Source: Ophiosphaerella korrae (lineage: Eukaryota; Ascomycota; Dothideomycetes; Pleosporales; Phaeosphaeriaceae). Taken from it: a DNA stretch of 53,752 nucleotides. The position numbers and the translations under genes are program-made. Below, one piece after another: positions 24,565-35,824 of this stretch. Position 1 is the stretch's first letter; each line of letters begins with the position of its first letter. The notes beneath the pieces are model-generated. The model saw nothing but the letters and a program-made list of their open reading frames with translations, was not told the origin of the DNA and did not search any database. The stretch lies in contig JALNQF010000283.1 of NCBI GenBank assembly GCA_028456385.1, forward strand, positions 1 through 53,752. Direction: 5' to 3'.

Positions 24565-26236
24565 ATGTGGGTCTATGTCATCTACGCTGTAGCGTTGGTT
24601 TGCGAAGTGAGTTTACCATTCGGGACACGGGACCCGAAGCAGCCAACCGGTTTAACGTTTCATTATAGAGTACGAAGGCGTCGGCCAAGGCTTTGCAACG
24701 GCTTCGTGAGTGTTTCCGAAGAGTCTGCAAAGGGGTCTCTGGCTTCAACTACCTTTTCAATGGCGCCGATGTTATCGAGAGTGGCTATGTTAAGGCTAAG
24801 GGGCAACCGTTCACTATGGATACACCCGGCAGGAAACATCATATGATATCGGCCAAGTATCTCATGGATGAGCTGAATAGGGCACCTGTAGACGTCCTGT
24901 CTCTGCACGCTGTAGCCAAAGACGTAAGTGTATCCCGCCTAGCGCTGCACAGCCACGGCCTCAGTTATTGACGAGCTTTTGTCAGTTTCTCCAGCCAAAG
25001 GACACAATGCATGGCTTTGAATGGAGCAACATCCGCGGCGTAGAAGGAACCGGCTTCGTCCGCGCCCTGCGCCACATCCTCACTTCCAAACTCCCCGAAA
25101 TGTATCCCACCCTCCGTTCCCACGTCTCACATGAAGTGCGAGCCGAACTTGTCAACCATGAGACCCATGAATCTGGGACCTACAAGGTTCCGTTGTACGC
25201 CATGGTGAAGAAACTGGTGGCCAAGACCAATTGTCTAGTATTCTTCGGGCCCCGACTAGCATCAGACAATGCTTTTCTCACTGCCGCAGCGACGTTCCCG
25301 CACGAGTCGGCACTGGCTGCTGAGATCATTCGCATCATGCCCAGCATCTTCTCGCGTTGGGTTGCACGCAAGGTGACCAAAGAGTACAGCGCAGCGACTT
25401 CTTTTCGTGCACAGCTTTTGCACGAGGTAGCGCAGCGGATGCATCAATTCCGTAACGGAACGACGAAATCTGAAGGCGACGGCTGGAACGACGGTCTGCA
25501 GTGGCTGATTGAGACTAGCCTCGCTAAGCAGGCGTGGGACGTCGACCGCATGGTGGGCGAAGTCATGGGGATCTGGTACGGTTCGGTGCACACGCTTAGC
25601 ATTGCCGTTACGTACGCGCTGTTGGATCTCTACGCGAGACCTGAGTATATCGATGGCCTCCGCGCCGAGCTGGCGAGTACTCCGCTGGTAAGTCTACGTG
25701 GGCAGGTTGAGGAGCTGCCAGTTCTGGACGCTTTTCTCAAGGAGTCGGCTCGATTGTCGGCCTTTGAGAGCACCTCGGTGCGCCGCCAGGCTTTGAAGCC
25801 ATACGTTTTCAAATGCGGACTCCGCGTTGATCCGGGAGATTGGGTCTGCGTACCGACCCGCAGCGTGATGCGAGATCCGGGTCGGTTCCCCGATCCGTTG
25901 AGATTCGACCCTTACAGGCACCGCAGTATAGCCAGCTCTGATGACAGATGTGCAGCAGCAACGCGGCAACGGTTCCTTGTGGATTCGAACAAAGAGGGAG
26001 ACGGCACATTGATATGGGGCCTCAGCCGTATCGCCTGTCCTGGCCGGTTCTATGCTGCGCTAGTGATGAAGTTGGTCGTCGCAACGTTCGTGGAGAATTA
26101 CGAGTGTGAGCTGCCGCAGCCATGCGAGAGGAGGTCGTTCCAGTGGCGGTCTTCCATCATTCCGAGAAGGAGCGTGTTGCTGCATGTACGGGACAGGAGG
26201 TATATGGATGGGGATTGGATTGGATTCTCCAGATGA
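24565..26236 (+). CDS. Cytochrome P450 no. 4 (different family, fungal ER type)
   Basis: Haem monooxygenase of 515 residues; exons 24565-24606, 24669-24923 and 24986-26236, with two 62-bp introns (GTGAGT...TATAG and GTAAGT...GTCAG) and exact frame closure. The first exon encodes only a short hydrophobic anchor (MWVYVIYAVALVCE). Recognisable blocks are the I-helix region (MVGEVMGIWYGSVHT), ExxR (KESAR), SVRRQALKP, FDPYRH and the haem loop WGLSRIACPGRFYA. The residue usually Phe at the start of the haem loop is Trp here, and the I-helix Thr region is unusual. It is closer in style to the P450s of fungal diterpene/polyketide clusters than to P450s 1-3. It converges on the SDR gene 163 bp downstream. 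Confidence 0.88.
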
Positions 26237-26399
26237 GGAGGCATGATGAAAAAAAATAAAAATAAAAAGATTATATAGTGGCCACCACGCTAAATACATT
26301 TATTCACGCGTATCGAGCCCCAAGACCACCGGAACTAAACACTTAAGACATTGACGTGAAATGTGAATATGGGGGACATGGAAAGTTGCTACAGGCATT

Positions 26400-27485
26400 C
26401 TATGGCTTCTTCAATTCGGCAAGGCCCCATTGCATCATTTGCTTGATGGCCTCGTCCTGCTCTGCCACAGTCAAAGGCTCGTAACCTAGTCGCTCTTTCG
26501 CCTTTGCGAGCGACCAATTGCACCCCCGCTCGAAATGGTCCATATTCTGCCGCCGCATCTCCGGGGTCTTATAACCTAATGTGAAGATGGCATAGAGCCA
26601 CTCGACGACGGAAGCCATAGCCTGCATCACACCTAGTGGAATCACCTTGATGTCTTCGGGCTTGACCGGCGCGCCTGCGGCGGCGTAGCACTTTCGAAAG
26701 AAGTCCCAGTAGGGAGTCGCATGACCGTCACTGATGAAGAAGACCTCGCCGTCCACTTTGGGTGCTGTGGCTGGACTATGCTCCCCACGCAGCACCGCCT
26801 TGGCGGCAAGAATATGGGCTTCGGCTGCCTTGCGAACCTCAAGAACCTCAAAGACTCGTTTGTTGTCGCCGACCTGCATCTTGTGTTCTCCTTTACGCAC
26901 CGCGTTCAGGAGCTGGGGCAGCATGCCCTTATAGTCATAGCTGCCATACATGCCCGGCACGCGGAGGGACACGGTACGGAGTTCGGGTCCGTTGGCGGCC
27001 AGCACCATGGCGTCGGCAATCCCCTTGGTTTTGCCATAGGGCCTAGCGTGGTCGGCAGCGGTATAGAGTCGAGCCTGGTCTTCCGTGATAAGGTCCTGCT
27101 GGGGGAACATGCCGGAGTCTGAGCCGGTGAAGATGAAGGCGCGCGTGTTGGGACAGGCTGCCGCGTGCTTGAGAAGGATCCTTGTACCTTGTATGTTCAC
27201 GCGTTCTTGCATGGCGTGCGGCGCAAGCGGGTGGGGAGAGGTCGTATGGATGACGACCTGCGGCTGGGTGCGCGTGAAGAGAGCCTCGACCTGATGGTCA
27301 TTGGCAATGTCGACCGACTCATACGTGACTGCGGGCTCCTGGTTGGGATGGCTCTTCGGGTCGCGGCTGGCAGAGTAGACGGCGCATCCGGGCTCCTTCA
27401 CGAGCAGGCGGATAATGTGGGAGCCGAGGAAGCCGCCGCCGCCGGTGACTAGGACGCTTTTGAGCGGCTCTGGGGAGGTGGACAT
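26400..27485 (-). CDS. 3-beta-HSD/Erg26-like NAD(P)-dependent sterol dehydrogenase (extended SDR)
   Basis: Single-exon protein of 361 residues. Extended short-chain dehydrogenases of this type oxidise a 3-beta-hydroxyl, sometimes with C-4 decarboxylation as in Erg26. The N-terminal Rossmann motif VTGGGGFLGSH, the catalytic YGKTK (YxxxK) and a hydrophobic segment near residue 310 (MASVVEWLYAIFTLGY), possibly membrane-associated, are visible. I chose ATG 27485 because it gives the standard short N-terminus before the Rossmann fold; upstream in-frame sequence is Arg/Ser-rich. Next to four P450s it suggests modification of a steroid- or triterpenoid-like substrate, which is inference. It diverges from the FAD oxidoreductase gene. 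Confidence 0.85.
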   Translation of the reverse strand: MSTSPEPLKSVLVTGGGGFLGSHIIRLLVKEPGCAVYSASRDPKSHPNQEPAVTYESVDIANDHQVEALFTRTQPQVVIHTTSPHPLAPHAMQERVNIQGTRILLKHAAACPNTRAFIFTGSDSGMFPQQDLITEDQARLYTAADHARPYGKTKGIADAMVLAANGPELRTVSLRVPGMYGSYDYKGMLPQLLNAVRKGEHKMQVGDNKRVFEVLEVRKAAEAHILAAKAVLRGEHSPATAPKVDGEVFFISDGHATPYWDFFRKCYAAAGAPVKPEDIKVIPLGVMQAMASVVEWLYAIFTLGYKTPEMRRQNMDHFERGCNWSLAKAKERLGYEPLTVAEQDEAIKQMMQWGLAELKKP

Positions 27486-28659
27486 GGCTTCGGCGGCGTC
27501 TTCTCTGGCTATTGCTGTGTAGCGAGGAGAGGGCGTGCGGCGAGAAGGATGGTGGAAGTATTGTCGGCGGCACAGCAAGACTATCAGCGAAGGGGCTCAA
27601 ATCCCGGCAACACGGTACAACGGGGGCGGGTGCAGGGTGCAGGGTGCAGGGTGCATTGTGAGTGGAGCAGTGGGGGAGTGGAGGGCGTAAGCGGCAGGAT
27701 CGAGCGTGCACCGGCAAGCGGCAGGCTGGATGGAGATGGAGGGGTAAGCGGCAGGATCCCTTGCAGCTGACCGCGGCGGGGTTGGTTTGTGCCGTCCAGG
27801 GGGGCCAAGACGCTAATCCGAACTGGGCACCCAACTGGGGCACCGAGCACATGATGAATATTGTGGAATTGTATTGAAGCATCCTATCTGCTGGGGCAGC
27901 TAATTATATAGGGCTGACGCCAGTACTAATCAGGAACGCAAACAATCACGTCTGGTCCTGCCTCCTCACCGCCCTCCACTGCCATCTCTGATGGGTCGGG
28001 ATTGCTCCCTTCAACAGTACACCGAGTACACCGAGTGCACCGAGTACACAGAGCACGGAGGTGCCTTTCAAAAGTCTTTGCCCACGCCAAGACACGAAAA
28101 AGCCACATTTCTAGGTTAGGTAGTCCAGTGATTGTGACCACATAGTGCGATCTTGCCCTCAAGTCGTGATGCAAAGGCAACAACTATGTCTCGCGTATTA
28201 ATATTGTAATTAGGCGCCATATAGAGATGAGAAATGGCTAGAGAGCTATTGAAAATTCAGCAAATTGAGAGGCAGAAGACTTTCATATCGCGTGCCAAGA
28301 TTGTGGCTTTATTTTTTAGCGAGGGTAAGAACTTTTGCAAGGCTCCTCCGTGCACAGTATTGACAAGGCGCCCCGCATCCCCAGAATATGGCGGCAGGAA
28401 CGTCAATCAGTCTTCGGTCTCCGGTCTGGATGCCTTCTTTGATCTTGTCGCTTCAGCCAACCCCAACCCCAACCCCAACGCTAGCGAAAGCGCAGCCGTC
28501 TTCTTTATTTGTGCCATAAGCTGCTGCGTGCTTCCGGGGCGAGGAGAGGTAGTGTAGATGATAAACTAAAGGACTGCTGCCTCAATCTCGTGCCCTACTA
28601 CAGCCTCGCATCCTATCACAGCCTCGCATCCCACCACAGCCTCGTGTCCCAACTCATCC
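27486..28659. promoter_or_regulatory. Divergent promoter region rich in minisatellites
   Basis: 1.17 kb between the divergent SDR and FAD-oxidoreductase genes, without a gene of its own. It contains four GTGCAGG units at about 27630-27656, repeated AAGCGGCAGG at about 27690-27752, four TACACCGAG-like units at 28017-28050, CCCCAA units at about 28459-28478 and an 18-bp CACAGCCTCGCATCC-like unit (three copies) at about 28600-28650. Confidence 0.65.
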
Positions 28660-30354
28660 ATGGCTTTCCCCTCCCCTGCGAAGCTGGTGCTTTTATGCGC
28701 GACGGCAGCCGTGTCGTCAACGCTACAGAATCCTTCTGCAGCCCGCGAATGTGTACGCGCTCCTTCGGCCTTTCCATCCTATACGAGGCTGACATTCCCC
28801 CCCCCCCCGTCCTGCTGACACAACCACACAGTGCGCTGCGCTCACCAAAGTGCTTTCGGGCCGTGTGTCTTTGGAGAATTCCACCGCCTACGACCTGTCT
28901 CGTTTGTCTTACTGGGCCGAACAAGAGACCCAACTGCGCCCGGCTTGCATTGTGAATGCACTTACGACCGATGATGTATCAAAGGCCGTCCAGACCCTTG
29001 CCCGTCCGTACCAGAATGCGTCAGTCCCCTTCGCAGTGCGTGCCGGCGGTCATGGTAAGTCTGGCGAGTCGTCCATCCAGGGCGGCGTGGTCATCGACCT
29101 CAGTGCCTTGAGCTCGGTCAGTGTCAGCCACGCAGAGCGCACTGTCACAGTTGGTGCAGGCGCGAAATGGGGAGACGTGTACAAGGCTCTGGACCCACTG
29201 GGCCTTACGGTGCCAGGAGGACGTTCGGCGGATGTTGGCGTCGGAGGCTTGTCGCTTGCCGGTATTTGTTCCAGCGACTAATCGAGTATTATCTCCACGC
29301 TAATGCCGAAGCGACAAGGGGGTGTCAGCTACCTTGCTCCGCGAGTTGGCCTGGCTGTGAGCCAGATCGTAGATGTACAGATGGTGCTCGCTAGTGGCAA
29401 AGTTGTCAATACCAATGACGAACAGTACGCGGATCTGGACACAGCTATTCGCGGAGGCAGCAACAACTTCGGAGTAGCCACAACGTTTGAATTTGTCTGC
29501 ACTGCATCGAGTGGGTCGTATGGAGGATTTGCCTATTACACCCTCGACACAGCAGACCAGCAACTTCAGGCCATTCACGACTTCACCGCGGACAGCGACT
29601 ACGATGAGAATGCCACGGCCTCGCTGAGCTTTGGGTATGCAAACGGCCAAACGGCTGCCCTGAACAATATCGTCTACACGTCTCCAGTCTCAAGTCCGCC
29701 AGAGAAGCTACAACAGTTCACCGAGATACCTTCGCTGTTCAATACTCTTCGTACCGCTACCATGTTTGAGCTTGCCAACGAGACAGCAGCGGCGAGTCCG
29801 CACGGCTTCCGGTAGTCCATCCACCTTTGCAATGAACCTTGATGAACCGCTCGCTAAAGCTGTTACACAGGCAAGCCACATTTACTCTGACTTTCCTGAA
29901 CGACCTTGCGCTCATCCGCCAAGTCTTTGCTCTATGGAATAGCTCGTACCCCCCGCTCGCATCTATCAAGGGGCTTTCGCTGTCCTTTACCCTAGAGCCT
30001 CTCCCGCGCGCCATCCTCGAGAAGACAGGAAACGATGTGCTGAACTTGCAGCACGAATCTAATTCTCTCCTCCTTTATCTACTATCCGTCACTTGGCAGA
30101 ATAGCGAGGACGACGACGTGGTCTACTCCTCCGCTCGAAATTTGGTGCACATCACCGAGCGCAGAGCTGAGGTGATGAACAAACTGCATCCATTTAGATA
30201 CATCGGCTATGCGCACCACTCGCAGAACCCACTGGTAAGCTATGGGGAAGCCAATCTGCGCTTCATGCGGCAAGTTAGCCAGAGGCATGATCCAGCGCAG
30301 CTGTTTCAGCGGGCCGTCCCAGGTGGATTTAAGCTGCACGATGCTGACTCGTGA
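28660..30354 (+). CDS. Secreted BBE-like FAD-linked oxidoreductase (VAO family)
   Basis: Protein of 499 residues from four exons: 28660-28752, 28832-29261, 29319-29811 and 29871-30354. Introns of 79, 57 and 59 bp have GTACGC, GTATTT and GTAGTC donors with CTGAC or GCTAATG-like branches; phases close exactly. A signal peptide (MAFPSPAKLVLLCATAAVSS) precedes the FAD-binding PCMH domain. In the PCMH domain RAGGH supplies His105, the expected site of 8-alpha covalent FAD attachment. The second Cys attachment site of true berberine bridge enzymes is absent around GVGGLSLAGG. The C-terminal BBE segment FMRQVSQRHDPAQLFQ is present. Read without splicing it looks broken by stops at 29279 and 29813, but both lie in introns. 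It may catalyse oxidation or ring closure in the neighbouring pathway. Confidence 0.88.
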
Positions 30355-30809
30355 ATCTCGGTTATATCTAAGGATCATACCTGCAACCATCTTTGTTGTA
30401 GCTAGTCGACGCCATTCCGGCCTGAACTATATCTAAAAAGTAACTATCGTATGAACGCCCGCGCAAGTCAGCGTGCAGAAGGTGATAGCAATAGTGCATA
30501 TATGAGGCCCCCGTCTCTCTTCCGACTACAGCTAAAGAGGCCAAACCGAAGGATTGAGGCTTGCATGAAAGCACCGTGCACGCCTGGATGCTACCCACCT
30601 ATTCATGGATACCATGGCAGCCACGCGATGTCCACGCGACATCCACGCGAAACTAGACAAGCCTCTGCACGGCCCCTCACGATCTCGAGAAAGTGGACTA
30701 TAAACTCTGCATGGTGCCTCATTTTTCGGGCACCCACATCACCTTTCGCAACAGGATCCCATCACACTTTCCTCTGCACCTCCTCCTACAATTTCTTAAG
30801 CGTATAAAT

Positions 30810-31400
30810 ATGCTGTTCACACCCCGATTCCTTGTCGCCTTCCTTGTCGCCCATGTCTTCGGCAACCCCATCTCTACCCTCCAAAACCTGCGCTGCGGAA
30901 ACGGTGCAATTCTTCCCACTCCCACCTTCGGCTTGAAAGATGCCGTCTTTACTGTCTGTGGCACCTCCACCGTCCGCGGCTCAATCCAGTCTGTCTCTGA
31001 TGCCATCCTTGACTTTCGCCGCTACTACGTGTGGAACACCTTTATTACCAACGCCTCCCTGTCCGTCTGCACACCGGAATGCGTGTACGCGCCTGGCCTT
31101 CACATCGCCTTCACCTCAACGGGGATCGTACCGGGGCTAACCTCGGTCGGAAACGACGTCACGACATACATTGAGCGGCCGTTCTTCTTTGCGTGGACGA
31201 ACACGGAGAGCCCTGACCAGACGGGAATCTCGGAGCACGTAAGTGTCTTCGTACCCGTGGGCGGTGGGAAAGTTAGGTATACGCATTGGCAGACGCAGTA
31301 TGGGGCTGGGGCGAATAACTTACTGCCGGTAAAGGATGCGTTCCAGAGCCAATTTCAGAAACAGGCAGATGAGCTAAAGGTGTATGTTGAAGGATTGTAG
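30810..31400 (+). CDS. Small secreted SRPBCC-like protein
   Basis: Single exon, 196 residues. A signal peptide (MLFTPRFLVAFLVAHVFG) is followed by a domain in the style of SRPBCC/START-like ligand-binding folds. Visible pieces are a helix IQSVSDAILDF, then YYVWNTFI, FAWTNTESPDQTG, VRYTHWQTQYGAG and a C-terminal helix. Family members bind or cyclise hydrophobic ligands, but here function is unknown. It follows the FAD oxidoreductase by 455 bp on the same strand and ends the metabolic block. TATAAA-like sequence directly before the ATG suggests a short leader. Confidence 0.7.
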   Translation: MLFTPRFLVAFLVAHVFGNPISTLQNLRCGNGAILPTPTFGLKDAVFTVCGTSTVRGSIQSVSDAILDFRRYYVWNTFITNASLSVCTPECVYAPGLHIAFTSTGIVPGLTSVGNDVTTYIERPFFFAWTNTESPDQTGISEHVSVFVPVGGGKVRYTHWQTQYGAGANNLLPVKDAFQSQFQKQADELKVYVEGL

Positions 31401-32791
31401 CTAGTGAGAAAACGCGAGCTTTAGCTGAAATCCAGCCCTAATACCTACAAGTTATTCTTAAAAAGAGTCAATATAAGTGAATAGTTTAAGCTTAAAGGAG
31501 AATTAGAGCTCTCTATAACTTTGTATTATATATAAGGTTCTAGTATACTGTTAACTATAAGCCGTGAAGGCATCTGTAGCTTAGAAGTAAGCTTAAACTA
31601 TAGAGTTAAGTATATATATATATAAGTCTAAGGTAGACTTTACGTAAGATATACTTTAGGCGGTGTAGCAACTAGTTGATGGAGAGTTAGCGAAGGAGAG
31701 AAGAGCAGGGGTTGTAAGTATTAGGCGGCTACCTAGAGGTTGCCTAAGGCTAATCTAAAAAGGGTATCGATTGTATTGCGTTGGCAGCTAGCAGGGGTAA
31801 AGTAGCTAAGCAACGTGAACAACACCTTTCCAATGCCGCGGATCGTGGCAGCTATATCCATAATAATTCCCGGGTCGCTGGTGACCAGTAGTGGTGGATG
31901 ACTCTCCCCGTCATAGAGGACGTGGTTTCGTGAGCTCGGGTTTAGTCAGGTGCGAGCCAATCGGGCATCGTAACACTAACTAGCCGAGGAGGGAGTTAGT
32001 TATCGCACGAGCATCCAAGGACAACTCCCTTGACACTTGGGGTTTCCTCAGGAATTAAATCATCGAACCCTAGCTAATATCAACCCCTTTACTTCTTATA
32101 GATAAAGTGAGTAGTAATTAAGATAGGGGAGAGGGACTACGAGGAGAAAACGCGTATTAGGTAAGGCTAGGCACTAAATAGTGAGCCTTGCTACTACCAG
32201 TCCAGCTACTAGTTGTCAGGACACAGCTCTACTCCACTGCAGCAAACATCTAAAAAAAAAAAAAAAAAAAAAAAAAAGGTTCGAATAATCAACAACGTTA
32301 ATTACTGGGGTAAAACAGTATGTATTGTCCAAGGGCTCTCCGGGCCCTTTGCCTTCGGCTTGTGCGCTCGCGCAGCTCTGGCCTGGCCCGTGGCCTAACA
32401 CGAGTATCTGCTTACTCTATTTCCTATTTAACTAGTGCCCTAAAGAAGGTATAGAACGGGGGGTAGCCAATATGTTGTCGAAGCTATATATATATTCCCT
32501 TACTAGACTTGTAGCTTTTATATCCTCGGCCCTGCCCTTTCTATGTATAGGCAAGGTTTTTCGTGCTGGTCAGCGTGTCTGCATGGTCTGCTCCATCTCG
32601 TGCGTCGATGCCAGGTTGTCCACGCTAGTCGGCGGGTCTGTATGCTTCGTCTTGAGCACCTTCTTGAATATCTCCACCCCAAACACCCAAGGTCCGGCAC
32701 GTGGCTGTAAGCGAGCCAACTATGTTCCGAAGGGCCTCCTGCAGGATGGGTGTAATAACAGCTTATTATATAGTAGTGAAATTTAGCTACA
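31401..32791. other. AT-rich decayed intergenic region
   Basis: No supportable gene. Contains a TA-rich run at about 31612-31626, an A26 tract at 32252-32277, and fragments resembling retroelement leader sequence that I could not assign. Confidence 0.55.
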
Positions 32792-35340
32792 CTAATCACT
32801 TAGATAAAGCTTGAGGAGAGAAGCAGTCACTGACTTTCGATTCCGACCTCCGTATGTGCTCATTCGAGATCCCGCGTATCGACTTGCTAGATTAAGAGCG
32901 TGAGAGTTGAGGATTGTATCAACTGGTTTGCAGGCTCTTGCCTCCCTTTCCATGGGGCAAGGACTTATACCGTAAGATCCCTGTGCATCTTGTGGATTTA
33001 TAACTTTCTCGTGCATATTTCTAATCCGGAGAAGCAGCTCTTTCCAGCGGATCCGGTCTTCTGTCTGAATAACCAGCATCTCGTTTTCAATAATGTCAAG
33101 CAGATCATGGAAGTATCGAGTGCAAGTAGGCTGCGAATGCAGCTTTGCCAGTGGGCAATTAGCTTCGACACCTAGGCACCGCCGTTTATATGGACTCACT
33201 TCATTCACCTGTTCTTTTACTATAATGCAGTATTTATTGTCATCCGTTTTCAGCGGCTTGACTTTGATGTCAAAGAATATGTCCGATACAGCCCCCTGTA
33301 ATATATAGGGTTATCCGGGCCTCCTCAAATTCTCTTCTGGATCGAGGCCCTCCCAAAGTCCAGCATACCAATTCTAACAGAAGATATCCAAAAGTCCAAA
33401 TATCAAATGCTCTCGAGACGGTTCCACCCTCGAGGTCACATTGTGGAGGACGATACCCTGGCGTGCGGGGAATCTTCTCATTCGGTACGTTGGAGCGGCT
33501 CTTTTCCGAATTCCAGGTAGATAATCCAAAATCCGTGATGACGAAGATCCCTCGTGAGTCAGTAGGGGAGGGGTACCATAGAATATTTTCAGGTTTCAAA
33601 TCACCATGTCTAGCATATTTGCGCTCTGGTTGATTCCTGGGATAGTGTATACTATCCGGCGCGTCAGTTAGTCCTAGTATCTGTCGTGAAATCCAACCCA
33701 GAGCGTCCAGGTCCATAACATGGGTCTGAGGATTGACGAAACACCAATTTGGCTCCATATTCCAGTACTGTTCTAAATCGCAGTCAGCGTAGGGAAAAAG
33801 AAGGTAGCTTCGGTTCTTAAGCGTCCAAGACATCAGTAGAGTGACCAGATGATCATGAAAGAAACCGTTCCAGAAGTGATCTGCACGGTCTTCATTGCGG
33901 TCTCTGCTTGGCTCTAGGAGCTCCTTGAGTGCGAAAAAAAATCGTTCGTGACGATCTATGCTAGTATTAGCACGATGAAAAGAAGCACCTGAGGAGAACA
34001 GGTTACGTACGGAACGAAGAACATTGTGGAAATTATGACAATCTGGATTCACGTGAACTTTGAATATATTGGCGTATCCTTGCTGCGCCCCCCTTAATTG
34101 AAATCCAGGGCATGAAAGTTATGGGAGGGAAGTCTACATGCTGTACTGACTTTCCGTTAACACCTAAACTTAGAAATGGTACGTTTACTTGGTGTTGCCA
34201 GCGACAGAAAGCTTCCCGTTCCATCACTTTCTATGAAGATAGGGCGCCTACGGGCTGGTGAGGCGTTTCTTTTCGAGCGAGTATAGAGTCCCACGATTCC
34301 GATGCCGGGGCTTTTGCAATCCACTAGAGGTAGGGTACTGTCACACACTTCCTCTCGAACGAAAGCTGCGATCGCATCTTCCCTTTCAACCAACACTAGA
34401 ATTGCAAATACCTTTAAATAAGCGGACTGAATCGTATCGGTGAGGTGCAGATATCCAAAAGGTTTTAGGGCCTCCATGAGTGCTTCTCTCGTCAAGATTC
34501 TTGCTAATAGCTTCTGTGGCTAGAAAACTGACTGGACCTTATCTCTAGATAGGACAGCGTGCTTTCTGAGCGTGACACCAAGGCCCCTTCTATCGGCTCG
34601 GAGTGTAGCACTTTCAGTTTTCACATCAGGCAGCACGCCCCGCACGGAAATGACTGATACTCGATCGCTTATGCCTAAATCGAAATGAGCTTCATGGTTC
34701 TCTCGCCGTGTGTGCATTGAGGCGTTCGCATTACCAGTCCTGTTGGCCTCTTTCGCTCTGATTCGAGAAGCTTCCCAAAATGTCTGGAGAGGAGTGACTT
34801 GCAGTTTCAAGCATTTGATCGCATTTGTGAGGTTAGTAATGATCAGATCGAGAACGCTGCATTGGATCAGCGTAAGCACGGAGTGACTGAAGAGAATAGA
34901 AAAGGAGGGACAACCTTGTGTGATGCTGCCCATTACTGAACAGATTTTGTAGTGCCTCTCTCTCTTCAGCGATCTCCTCCAAGTACGATTTAACAACTCC
35001 TGACAGAAACGTGTTGCTGTTCTCAATATCGCTCAAGGGATGAGTGAAGCTCTCTCGCCTCTCCTCCTTATTTCCCGAACATCCGAATTGAGCTTTATCC
35101 CTCTAATGCAAGAGACTTGATAACATGTCGTGTAAGCGAACAGTCGTCTCGAGGTTTGTCTATGCCCAGCCTGATTCTTTATGGCCTGCTGTGCGGATAG
35201 TATCGAGAATGGTGTTGAATAAGCGAGGTAGCGGATCGCACTCCTGTCGTTCGAGGATACTATCGAATTCCGCCTCGTCTAGAGCTATATCATCCTCGGG
35301 CGCTAATGAGGGTGCCTCCTCGTCGTTGCTGTTGAGTCTT
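32792..35340 (-). pseudogene. Protein kinase-like gene of the incompatibility/NLR-associated type, disrupted
   Basis: Reads leftward from about 35340. The N-terminal acidic/helical part (DDIALDEAEFDS, CDPLPRLFN, SFTHPLSDIEN) is one frame with TAG at 35162-35160 and 35105-35103. The next part is open from about 35026 to TAG 34522-34520 and continues in frame after it (LLARILTREALMEAL). Near 34290 the frame shifts, with another TAG at 34233-34231. A further shift lies at a G6 run near 34090. The kinase domain follows: FFALKEL (ATP Lys), HGDLKPENIL (catalytic loop), ITDFGLS (DFG) and the APE-like TPGYRPPQ/DIWTFGYLLLEL. A G5 run near 33295 separates it from the C-terminal frame ending at 32792. 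Catalytic residues are intact, so the gene decayed recently or the shifts are assembly errors. Confidence 0.7.
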
Positions 35341-35824
35341 CTTTGGGAAGAATCTATTGTTAATTGCTATAAGCTAAAAACCTCACATTTGGAGGGGAAA
35401 TATATCAAAACGACATATTCGGCACCTATAGGAGAGATCTAGCGATGCGTTTGATGCGAGTTGTGCGAGCAGCCTCGCAATGTGCTGTGCCACGCCTGAC
35501 ATGTCAGCATAACCCCTTAGCTCGCTTGCGTGAAAAAGCACTAACACGTTTCACATTCGAGGAGTGGCTACACTCACGGTGCGTTTTGGCTTGGCGGTTG
35601 GCGAGATTGGTCCTGATAAGTCCAATGCATATACTGACTGGGATCAACGATTCCGGTGAGGGAGAGTTGACATGTAGTAAGCAGAGCTCTGCATGTGTGA
35701 TAATCTTCGTAGCAGAAATCGCTCAGGGCACCATTTGATCCTGTCACACGCTATCAAACGGCCCTAAAATCGTCTCATGCCCTTTTATAATGCTTAGAAG
35801 CCTCAGAAATTGAAGGGTAGTGCT
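35341..35824. other. Divergent intergenic region between kinase and DUF7580 loci
   Basis: No gene. The two loci are divergently arranged and may have shared this 0.5-kb control region. Confidence 0.5.

Noticed and set aside
28459..28480. CCCCAA repeats as telomeric sequence
   Set aside because: Only about three units within a promoter rich in other minisatellites, and it is not the fungal TTAGGG type.
28509..28955. 148-codon plus-strand frame
   Set aside because: It is a shadow of the signal-peptide exon and intron of the FAD oxidoreductase in another frame.
29262..29870. FAD oxidoreductase gene broken by stop codons at 29279 and 29813
   Set aside because: Both stops lie inside introns of 57 and 59 bp with proper branch and acceptor sites, and splicing gives a 499-residue frame.
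32279..32300. GGTTCGAAT resembling a tRNA T-loop
   Set aside because: No acceptor stem, D-arm or anticodon arm can be folded around it.
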